A stretch of DNA of 13,379 nucleotides from DASPWW01 sp035637595 (GTDB lineage Bacteria > Actinomycetota > Thermoleophilia > Solirubrobacterales > 70-9), in assembly GCA_035637595.1 (NCBI GenBank), contig DASPWW010000086.1, positions 1 through 13,379 of the forward strand, written 5' to 3'. Below the pieces are notes generated by a model. That model was not told the origin of the DNA, made no database searches, and worked only from the letters and a program-made list of their open reading frames with translations. Positions 7,256 to 13,351 of the stretch are shown here, piece by piece. Within the stretch, counting starts at the first letter, position 1. Each line of letters opens with the position of its first letter. Made by a program: the position numbers and the translations under genes.

Positions 7256-8065
7256 CTAGGCCTGGGCGCGGTCCTCGCCCGCGACCACCACCACGTCGGC
7301 TCCGTCGGCCAGCTCTCGCGACTCGTCGTCGATCAGCTGCACCACGTCGACCCCGAGATCCTTCGCCACGAACTTCGCCTCCTCCTCGTGGCCACGCTCG
7401 TAGAGCACCACCGTCTGTTCCGCGGGGGTGGGGCTGTTCGTGACCCTGCCGAGCGTGTAGCCGTTCGCCTCGACGTCGTCGCCGACGGCCGCCGCCAGTC
7501 CGGGGACAGCGGTCCCGTTGAGTACCCCGACCTCGACGTCACCCTTGACGATGCCCGTGCCTCCGCTCGTGTCGCTGACATCGGGCGTCGCCTCGTTCGA
7601 CAGCAGCACCTGGGAACCGCCCACGATCACGACTCCGAGCAGGAAGGCGCCTGCCATCACGTAGAGCAGCTCGCGCGTGGTCGGGCCGCGGCGCAGCCAC
7701 GTTCGCCACCGCGGCTCGCGGTAGACGGCCATCTGCTCCCCGGTGCGGGCGGCGGCGGGACGCTCGGCGGCGACCCGGGCGGCGGCGGTCTGCGGCGGCG
7801 CGCCGCGCGCCGCGCGCTCGGCGCGGCGGTCTGCGCGCTCGGTCGCCGCCTGCGCGGCCGCCTCGGTGAGCGCCCCCTCGTGGGCCAGCCTCACGCTGGT
7901 CGTCGCGGCGTGCTCGGCCTCGGCGGGCGCGGCCGGCGCGTACTCCGACCACAGCCGCAGCCGGTGCACGTCGCGGCGCTGGGAGACGTAGAGCGGGATC
8001 AGAAAGGCGAGTCCGAGGAACGCCGCCGTCCCCACGTAATAGCCGATCCGAACGATGATGTCCAT
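7256..8065 (-). CDS. Two-helix membrane protein with extracytoplasmic LytR_C domain (paralog 2)
   Basis: A 269-residue protein with a first membrane helix close to the N-terminus (about 8-27), an Ala/Arg/Glu-rich loop of about 105 residues, a second helix (about 133-154) and a C-terminal LytR_C domain (about 177-263). The LytR_C signature is EVGVLNGTAVPGLAAAVGD (178-196), followed by TVVLYERGHEEEAKFVA (218-234) and a terminal strand DVVVVAGED (257-265). LytR_C domains usually follow the catalytic LCP domain of enzymes that attach glycans to the cell wall; no LCP domain is present here. Positively charged residues after helix 1 suggest the loop is cytoplasmic and the LytR_C domain faces out. 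Its start, ATG at 8065, lies 19 bases after the paralogous gene. The paralogs share RLR-x-W and a following Ala-Pro after helix 1. The biochemical role is unknown; binding a wall or glycan ligand is inference. Confidence 0.85.
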   Translation of the reverse strand: MDIIVRIGYYVGTAAFLGLAFLIPLYVSQRRDVHRLRLWSEYAPAAPAEAEHAATTSVRLAHEGALTEAAAQAATERADRRAERAARGAPPQTAAARVAAERPAAARTGEQMAVYREPRWRTWLRRGPTTRELLYVMAGAFLLGVVIVGGSQVLLSNEATPDVSDTSGGTGIVKGDVEVGVLNGTAVPGLAAAVGDDVEANGYTLGRVTNSPTPAEQTVVLYERGHEEEAKFVAKDLGVDVVQLIDDESRELADGADVVVVAGEDRAQA

Positions 8066-8084
8066 GCGTCCGCTCTTCGCCGAC

Positions 8085-8819
8085 CTAGAGCTCGGAGTCG
8101 TCCTGGCCGATCACGATCACAACGCTCGCGCCCCCGATCTCGGACTTGACCGAGCCGCTGATCTTCTGGACGTCCGTCTTCCCAAGCTCCTTTGAGATGT
8201 CGTCGGCGAGTTGGCTGGCCTCCGCCTGGTGCCCGTCGTCGTACATCACGACGCTCTCGGCGAACGGCGTCCCGGTGTCGGTAACCGGCCCGAGCTTGTA
8301 GCCGACCTTCTTGACGGCGTCGCCGACCTCGGCCGCCAGGCCGGGGACCCCCGTGCCGCCCTCGGTGACCGCGGTGCCGTTGAGGACCGCAACCTCGATC
8401 TTCGCTCGCGGCGCGGCGCGGTCCGCGTTCTTTCCGCCCTCCTCCGAGCCGAGCAGGCCAAATCCGCTCGTCGCCACCCCGATGCCGATCAGGATCGCCC
8501 CGAGCGCGATCAGCCCCAGGTACTGCGGCGCCGGGAGGTGCTCGCCGAGGCCGCGCGGCAGGCGCTCCATCCAATCGGTCCAGCGCGCCCGCAATCGATC
8601 CCCGAGCGGCGGAGCGCCCTCCTCCTCCTCGCCGCGCTGAGCCGCGAGCGCGGCCTCCGCCTCCGCCGCGGCGGCGATGGCGCGCTCCGGCGCGGTACCC
8701 GCCCAGTCGCGCAGCCTCCTCACCTCCCGCCCTTGCTGGAAGTAGAGCAGCGCGAGGACGCCCAGGCCGAGGAACGCGGCAAGGCCGAGGAACGCGCCGA
8801 TGCGCTCGATCAGCTCCAT
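8085..8819 (-). CDS. Two-helix membrane protein with extracytoplasmic LytR_C domain (paralog 1)
   Basis: A 244-residue paralog of its downstream neighbour with the same order of parts: helix 1 (about 8-27), RRLRDWAGTAP (34-44), a shorter cytoplasmic loop rich in Ala and Glu (with an EEEE run at 64-67), helix 2 (about 100-120) and a LytR_C domain (about 141-238). The domain begins IEVAVLNGTAV (141-151) and continues PGLAAEVGDAVKKVGY (159-174). Compared with the paralog it carries seven extra residues, TEGGTGV, in the loop between NGTAV and PGL. Later elements are ESVVMYDDGHQAEASQLAD (188-206) and a terminal strand ASVVIVIGQDD. There is no LCP catalytic domain. It starts with ATG at 8819 after a 46-bp gap from the dehydratase gene. 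That gap holds a TAAGGT box 12 bases from the ATG, so this gene may begin its own transcript. Function unknown. Confidence 0.85.
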   Translation of the reverse strand: MELIERIGAFLGLAAFLGLGVLALLYFQQGREVRRLRDWAGTAPERAIAAAAEAEAALAAQRGEEEEGAPPLGDRLRARWTDWMERLPRGLGEHLPAPQYLGLIALGAILIGIGVATSGFGLLGSEEGGKNADRAAPRAKIEVAVLNGTAVTEGGTGVPGLAAEVGDAVKKVGYKLGPVTDTGTPFAESVVMYDDGHQAEASQLADDISKELGKTDVQKISGSVKSEIGGASVVIVIGQDDSEL

Positions 8820-8831
8820 CTCGCCGCGCGC

Positions 8832-8837
8832 ACCTTA
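8832..8837 (-). promoter_or_regulatory. Possible -10 promoter element (TAAGGT) for the LytR_C gene pair
   Basis: On the minus strand TAAGGT lies in the 46-bp gap, ending 12 bases before the ATG at 8819. It fits TANNNT and sits within a decamer, GCTAAGGTGC, that recurs before the DedA gene at a spacing of 13. Transcription from it would give a leader of only a few bases. I see no good -35 hexamer at 16-18 bases. Confidence 0.4.
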
Positions 8838-8865
8838 GCTATTGGCATCGGGCCGACGGGCGTCG

Positions 8866-10755
8866 TCAGCCGTCGAACTCGACCGCCGAGCCCTCTCGCT
8901 GCTCGGTCACCAGCTCCACCACCCGCTGCGCGAGGCCGGTCTCGTCGCCCGAGACGACGAGCTTTTCGAGGCGCTCGACCGTCTGCTCGACCCAATCGGG
9001 ATCGAGCGGCCGGTCACGGAAAGCGCGCACGATCCTGCTCGCTCGGGTGGGCTCGGATCGCTCGTCAACGTTGAAGAGGTCCTCGTGGAGCTTCTCGCCG
9101 GGCCGCCGGCCGATGATCTCGATCGCGATGTCGCGCTCGGGCTCGTAGCCGGCGAGGCGGATCATGTTCCGCGCCAGGTCCATGATCCGCACCGGCTCGC
9201 CCATCTCCAGCACGTAGACCTCGCCCGGCCCGCCGCCGAGGTCGCCTGCCCGGATCACGAGCTGCACCGACTCGGGAATCGTCATGAAGTAGCGCGTCAT
9301 CTCGCGATCGGTAACGGTCACCGGCCCGCCGCGCTCGATCTGGCTGCGGCAGATCGGCACGACGCTGCCCGACGACGCGAGAACGTTCCCGAAGCGCACC
9401 GTGATGAACCGGGTGTCGGGGTGGCGATTCCCGGCCGCCTCCACCACCCACTCGGCCATCGCCTTCGAGGCGCCCATGACGGTGTGCGGGTTGACGGCCT
9501 TGTCGGTGGAGACGAGCACGAAGCGCTCCGCGCCCGAAACCGCCGCGGTCTCAGCGGTCACGCGCGTAGCGATCGCGTTGTTGCGCACCGCCTCGAGCGG
9601 ATTGGTCTCCATCAGCGGGACGTGCTTGTACGCCGCCGCGTGGAAGACCGCTTCGGGCTTGAAGCGCTCCATCACCTCGAGCATCCGGTCGGGCTCCTTG
9701 CAGTCGGCGAGCACCGACTCGACGCGCGAGAAGTGCCACTGGCCGACCATCTCGCGGTCAATCGCGAACAGGTTGTCCTCGGCGTGGTCGAGCAGCACGA
9801 GGAGGCGGGGCCGCACGCGAGCGATCTGGCGCGACAGCTCCGACCCGATCGATCCTCCGGCACCGGTCACCAGGACGATGCGGTCGTGGAGGTAGGCGCC
9901 GACGCGATCAAGCTCCATGACGACCGGATCGCGACCGAGCACGTCCTCGACGCGCACCTCGCGGAGCTGGCGAGTGAGCTGGACGCCCCCGCGCAGCAGC
10001 TCGAACACGGTCGGCAGGGTGCGAACGGGAATGTTGCGCTCCCGGCAGGCGGCGACCACGACGCCACGCAGCACCCCGGGCGCCGAGGGGATCGCGACGA
10101 CCACCTCGTCGGGCTTGGTGCGGTCGAGCAGCGCGTCGATCTCGCCCGTCGAGCCCAGCACCTTGAGCCCCAGCAGGCGCATGCCGCGCTTGCGGGGATC
10201 GTCGTCGATGAACCCGATGGCGCGAGTGCCGAGCTTGGGATTGAGCTGCATCTCGCGGACCACCATCTGCCCGCCCGACCCGGCGCCGACGACGAGCGCC
10301 TCGCGGGCTCCGCGCCGGCGCGCCGCGCGGTTGGGCCGCTCGGCGAGCAGCCTTCCCGCCATCCGCGCGCCGCCGATGAACAGCAGGGTGAGCATGAAGT
10401 CGATCACGACCACCGAGCGCGGTATCGGGTCGTCGAACGGCTGCGCGACCGTGAAGACGATCAGCATCACGGCGCTCGCCACGGCGACGGCGCGCAGGAT
10501 CAGCCAAAGATCGGCGAGCCCGTAGTAGCGCCACCACTTCTGGTGCAGGCCGAAGGCGCTGAAGATCAGCGTCTTGCCGAGCGCGACGAACGCGATCGAC
10601 GTCCACAGCATCGTCCAGTAGCGATCCGGGATCCCCGCCGGAACGTCGAGAAATCGCAGCCTGAAGGCGAGTCCGAACGCCAGCGCCGCGAGTGCGGCGT
10701 CCGCGGCGATCTGGAGGACCCGGTGGCGGTAGACGGGATTCGTGAGGCGGTCCAC
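8866..10755 (-). CDS. Membrane-bound nucleotide-sugar 4,6-dehydratase (CapD/PglF/WbpM family)
   Basis: A 629-residue enzyme of the large membrane-bound SDR dehydratases, which convert UDP-HexNAc (typically UDP-GlcNAc) to the UDP-4-keto-6-deoxy sugar, a precursor of bacillosamine, QuiNAc or FucNAc. Four N-terminal helices (about 13-33, 48-66, 82-105, 113-130) are followed by a first Rossmann domain with VVGAGSGGQ (155-163) and GFIDDDPRKRG (181-191). The catalytic SDR domain has VTGAGGSIGSEL (296-307) for NAD(P), FHAAAYKHVPLMETNP (371-386), STDKAVNP (416-423) and MGASK (427-431). The SDR catalytic Tyr is Met, as is normal in this subfamily, where the Thr-Asp-Lys set does the chemistry. Length matches full-length relatives. 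GTG at 10755 is supported by GGGAG five bases upstream. It follows the GT4 by 33 bp. No aminotransferase or reductase to use the product is in the window, so the final sugar is unknown. Confidence 0.95.
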   Translation of the reverse strand: MDRLTNPVYRHRVLQIAADAALAALAFGLAFRLRFLDVPAGIPDRYWTMLWTSIAFVALGKTLIFSAFGLHQKWWRYYGLADLWLILRAVAVASAVMLIVFTVAQPFDDPIPRSVVVIDFMLTLLFIGGARMAGRLLAERPNRAARRRGAREALVVGAGSGGQMVVREMQLNPKLGTRAIGFIDDDPRKRGMRLLGLKVLGSTGEIDALLDRTKPDEVVVAIPSAPGVLRGVVVAACRERNIPVRTLPTVFELLRGGVQLTRQLREVRVEDVLGRDPVVMELDRVGAYLHDRIVLVTGAGGSIGSELSRQIARVRPRLLVLLDHAEDNLFAIDREMVGQWHFSRVESVLADCKEPDRMLEVMERFKPEAVFHAAAYKHVPLMETNPLEAVRNNAIATRVTAETAAVSGAERFVLVSTDKAVNPHTVMGASKAMAEWVVEAAGNRHPDTRFITVRFGNVLASSGSVVPICRSQIERGGPVTVTDREMTRYFMTIPESVQLVIRAGDLGGGPGEVYVLEMGEPVRIMDLARNMIRLAGYEPERDIAIEIIGRRPGEKLHEDLFNVDERSEPTRASRIVRAFRDRPLDPDWVEQTVERLEKLVVSGDETGLAQRVVELVTEQREGSAVEFDG

Positions 10756-10760
10756 GCGGG

Positions 10761-10765
10761 CTCCC
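10761..10765 (-). promoter_or_regulatory. Shine-Dalgarno for the 4,6-dehydratase gene
   Basis: GGGAG on the minus strand lies five bases before the GTG at 10755. It is one of the few recognisable ribosome sites in the window and supports this start over later in-frame codons. A TANNNT match (TACACT, 10772 down to 10767) ends immediately upstream, so a local promoter with a very short leader is possible but weaker. Confidence 0.5.
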
Positions 10766-10788
10766 GAGTGTAGAGCGAGCGAGGCCGG

Positions 10789-11796
10789 CTAGGCGTCGCC
10801 GTCGGCGGCGCGCAAGGCCGCCTCCACCGCGGCGCATATCCCGTCGCGGCGGGCCTCGAACGTGAAGCGCTCGAGCACGCGGGCCCGCGCCCGCGCTCCC
10901 TCCTCCGGCCCGAACTCGAGGGCACGGCGGATCCCGCCGGCGACCGCCTCCGGCGTCGGCTCGGCGATCGTCACGCCGACGTCGCCGACCACCTCGGGCA
11001 GCGCACCGGCGGCGGTGACCACCGGTACGCAGCCGGCGAGCATCGCCTCGGCGAGCGACAGGCCGAAGCCCTCGTGCAGCGAGGGCTGCGCGTACACGGC
11101 GGCGCGCCGAAACCACGCATCGAGCTCGTCATCTTCGAGATATCCGGTGAAGGTGACGTTGTCCGGAGCCTCGGCGCGCAGCGTCTCGATCGCGTCGTCG
11201 TCCCAGCGACCGACGAGCACGAACCGGACCTCGGGGAGCTCGCGCGCCGCGAGCACGAACGGCCTATGGCCCTTGCGCTCCAGGTTCATCCGGTAGACGA
11301 CGCCGACGGTCAGCGCGACGGCCTCGCGCGGGGTGTCGACGTCGACGTCCGCAAAGCGATCCTTGAGACCGTGGTGGACCACCCGGAGCCTGTCCGGCGG
11401 GATGCCGACGTTTCGCTCGATCTCGCCGACAAGGTAGTCGGAGTTGGTCACCAGGCAGGTCGCGCGTCGGATCGTCCAGCGCGTTATCCACCGGCGCACA
11501 CCGCCGCGCTGCGATCCGTAGCCGATCTCGGGAAGGCTCGCGGTGTCTATGCCTCCGGTGACGAGAACGGACGGCTTGCGCATGATCGCGGCCATCCCCA
11601 CCGCAGCAACCGATTGCCACGTGGCGAACCAGCCGAAGACGACGTCGCTGCGACGCAGCTTCCGCCAAAGCTCCAGCGGTCGCACCCGCAGCCGGCGCTG
11701 GTGGTAGTCGACGACGTCGAACCGCTCCGAGAGCGCCTCGCGATCGATGCGGGTGAACGTGGTCTCGCGCCCGTACGCGTAGAGAACCGTGGCCAT
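10789..11796 (-). CDS. Family 4 glycosyltransferase (GT-B fold)
   Basis: A 335-residue GT4 enzyme and the first gene of the large minus-strand operon. The N-terminal domain starts MATVLYAYGRETTF (1-14); CLVTNSDYLVGEI (114-126) and VVHHGLKDRFA (139-149) mark the interdomain region. The C-terminal donor-binding domain has VGVVYRMNLERKGHRPFV (164-181), FVLVGRWDD (192-200), FTGYLEDDELDAWFRRA (216-232) and HEGFGLSLAEAMLAGCVPVV (241-260). The last holds the intact E-x7-E motif (E242 and E250) that contacts the nucleotide-sugar donor. It probably adds one sugar to the undecaprenyl-linked repeat unit in the cytoplasm. The ATG at 11796 is 71 bp from the divergent DedA ATG, so the shared gap should carry both promoters. 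A GAGGAT element (TANNNT with one mismatch) ends 11 bases before this ATG; it is only suggestive. Donor and acceptor are not predictable. Confidence 0.93.
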   Translation of the reverse strand: MATVLYAYGRETTFTRIDREALSERFDVVDYHQRRLRVRPLELWRKLRRSDVVFGWFATWQSVAAVGMAAIMRKPSVLVTGGIDTASLPEIGYGSQRGGVRRWITRWTIRRATCLVTNSDYLVGEIERNVGIPPDRLRVVHHGLKDRFADVDVDTPREAVALTVGVVYRMNLERKGHRPFVLAARELPEVRFVLVGRWDDDAIETLRAEAPDNVTFTGYLEDDELDAWFRRAAVYAQPSLHEGFGLSLAEAMLAGCVPVVTAAGALPEVVGDVGVTIAEPTPEAVAGGIRRALEFGPEEGARARARVLERFTFEARRDGICAAVEAALRAADGDA

Positions 11797-11840
11797 GGGC
11801 GGTGCGAATCCTCCCAGGACCGCGCCTCGCCGCGGAACCG

Positions 11841-11867
11841 GCCGCCGCTAAGGTGCCTCGCGGCGGC
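11841..11867 (+). repeat. 8-bp inverted repeat abutting the DedA start codon
   Basis: GCCGCCGC (11841-11848) and GCGGCGGC (11860-11867) are perfect inverted repeats separated by 11 bases and end at the base before the ATG. The loop contains TAAGGTG. It could be an operator or an RNA hairpin, but short GC arms arise easily by chance in DNA this GC-rich. Confidence 0.3.
11849..11854 (+). promoter_or_regulatory. Possible -10 promoter element (TAAGGT) for the DedA-UppP operon
   Basis: TAAGGT lies 13 bases before the ATG at 11868, inside the 71-bp gap between divergent genes, and matches the box before the first LytR_C gene in sequence and spacing. If it is a -10 box, the transcript is nearly leaderless. 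Alternatively AAGGTG could be a distant Shine-Dalgarno. No clear -35 is visible. Confidence 0.4.
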
Positions 11868-12554
11868 ATGACGGACTTCCTCCTCGACCCGATCGTCAAC
11901 GCGGCGACCGATGTGATCGACGCCCTGGGGCTCCCCGGGGTGTTCGTTCTGATGACGCTCGAGAGCGCCTGTGTGCCGGTGCCGAGCGAGGCGATCATGC
12001 TGTTCGCCGGCTTCAACGTCTCCCAGGGCGACATGACCCTGCTCGGGATCGTCGTCGCGGGCGTGCTGGGAAACATCGTCGGCTCCTGGATCGCATACGG
12101 CGCCGGGTATTACGGGCGGCTCGAGCTGCTGGAGCGGCATCGCTTGCTGCACGTCAATCCCAGGCACGTGGCGTGGGCCGACCGCTGGTTCCAGCGTCAC
12201 GGCGACGCGACGGTGTTCTTCGCCCGGATGCTGCCGATCATCCGCACGTTCATCTCGCTGCCCGCCGGCGTGGCGCGGATGCCATTCTGGCGTTTCACCG
12301 CGATGACCGCGGCGGGCTGCATTCCCTGGGTGCTGATGCTTGGGGTCCTCGGGCGTGAGGTCGGGGATCGCTGGGAGCAGTGGCGCGACAACCTGCACTA
12401 CCTCGACTACGCCGTCATCGCCGGCATCCTCGGGCTCGTCGCCTACGCCCTGATCAGACGGCGCCGCGACCGTGGCGGGGGCGAGCCCCAGCCGCCCTCG
12501 AGACCAGATGCCGAGCGAGCGCCCGAGCCCGCCGGCTCGTCGCAGCGCGTTTGA
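11868..12554 (+). CDS. DedA family (SNARE-associated/VTT domain) membrane protein, probable undecaprenyl-phosphate translocase
   Basis: A 228-residue polytopic protein of the DedA family, some members of which (UptA type) have been shown to return undecaprenyl phosphate to the inner leaflet. Family motifs in order: LESACVPVPSEAIMLFAGF (31-49), GSWIAYGAGYYGR (72-84), WFQRHGDATVFFARMLPIIR (107-126), AGVARMPFWRF (133-143) and a final helix at about 181-196. The FARMLPIIRTF stretch matches the conserved F-x-R-x-x-P-x-x-R signature with both arginines present. The C-terminal 30 residues are polar and Pro/Glu-rich. I chose ATG at 11868, where homology begins; a GTG at 11802 would add 22 non-homologous residues. 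The stop overlaps the UppP start by four bases, which links it functionally to carrier recycling. Other DedA proteins affect phosphatidylethanolamine or drug resistance, so the substrate is inferred from context. Confidence 0.9.
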   Translation: MTDFLLDPIVNAATDVIDALGLPGVFVLMTLESACVPVPSEAIMLFAGFNVSQGDMTLLGIVVAGVLGNIVGSWIAYGAGYYGRLELLERHRLLHVNPRHVAWADRWFQRHGDATVFFARMLPIIRTFISLPAGVARMPFWRFTAMTAAGCIPWVLMLGVLGREVGDRWEQWRDNLHYLDYAVIAGILGLVAYALIRRRRDRGGGEPQPPSRPDAERAPEPAGSSQRV

Positions 12555-13351
12555 AGGCGATTCCCGCGCGCTGCGCCGCCCTGCTCGGGCTCGTCCAGGG
12601 CCCGACCGAGCTCCTGCCCGTTTCGAGCTCCGCGCACCTCAACCTGATCCCGTGGCTTGCGGCGTGGGGCTGGGAGGGACTCGACCCCGAGGTCCGCAAG
12701 AGCTTCGAGGTCGTGCTGCACGCCGGGGCCGCGGCCGCCTTACTGCTCGGTCAGCGTCGCCTGATCGCGCGCGAGCTGCGGGAGTTCGACCGCCGCCGCG
12801 CCGCCGTGCTCGGCCTGTCGTTCGCCCCGCCGGCGATCCTCGGCTACGCGCTCGAGCGCCCGATCGAGCGCCGGCTCGGGGGGCCCGGCTCGATCGCGGC
12901 CGGCCTCGTCGCGGGAGGCACCACGATGGTGATCGCAGACCAGCGCCCCCAGGAGCGCGGGCGTGGAGAGGCGACGCCCGCGGACGGGCTCGCGCTGGGG
13001 ATCGCGCAGGCCGCGGCGCTCGCGCCCGGCGTGTCGCGCAACGGCGCGACCCTGGCGGCGGCGCGGTGGCGGCGATTTACGCGCGAGCAATCGAACATGC
13101 TCTCGCGCACGGTGGCGCTCCCGGTGATCGTCGCGGCGACGGTGCTCAAGGGGGTCCGGCTGCGCCGCCGCGGCACCTCACGCGAGCTGCGCCGCGCCTT
13201 CGCGGCGGGGGCGGCGGCCTCGTTCGCATCGACGCTCGCCTCGCAGCGCCTCATCACGCTCGTGGAGCGCGACCGCGCGCTGTGGCCCTACGCGGCCTAC
13301 CGCGCCGCGCTGGCCGTGATTGTCGTCGGCAAGCTGAGGCGGGCACGATGA
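12551..13351 (+). CDS. uppP: Undecaprenyl-diphosphatase (UppP/BacA)
   Basis: An integral membrane phosphatase that converts undecaprenyl diphosphate to the monophosphate carrier for wall and polysaccharide synthesis. From TTG at 12551 it is 266 residues, close to the E. coli enzyme. Signatures are LGLVQGPTELLPVSSSAHL (12-30), holding the (E/Q)xxxE motif as Q16-E20 and the Ser-rich loop with H29, and APGVSRNGATLAAA (158-171), holding the catalytic-loop arginine. The second motif is usually PG-x-SRSG; here the second Ser is Asn. The C-terminus has LWPYAAYRAALAVIVVGKL (244-262), matching the family's last helix. The TTG overlaps the DedA stop as TTGA, and upstream in-frame sequence lacks homology, so this rare start is preferred. 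Overexpression of such enzymes is known to confer bacitracin resistance, but here the role is most simply carrier recycling for the adjacent glycan locus. Confidence 0.93.
   Translation: MKAIPARCAALLGLVQGPTELLPVSSSAHLNLIPWLAAWGWEGLDPEVRKSFEVVLHAGAAAALLLGQRRLIARELREFDRRRAAVLGLSFAPPAILGYALERPIERRLGGPGSIAAGLVAGGTTMVIADQRPQERGRGEATPADGLALGIAQAAALAPGVSRNGATLAAARWRRFTREQSNMLSRTVALPVIVAATVLKGVRLRRRGTSRELRRAFAAGAAASFASTLASQRLITLVERDRALWPYAAYRAALAVIVVGKLRRAR

Noticed and set aside
7740..7870. Repeated GCGGC/GGCGGCG runs resembling a tandem repeat
   Set aside because: They encode the Ala/Arg-rich cytoplasmic loop of a LytR_C protein and have no fixed period; ordinary GC-rich coding bias explains them.
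8842..10773. A 643-codon plus-strand open frame opposite the dehydratase gene
   Set aside because: It mirrors the full length of a clearly homologous minus-strand gene; the translation is Arg/His/Asp-rich with no family motif. Such antisense frames are expected at this GC content.
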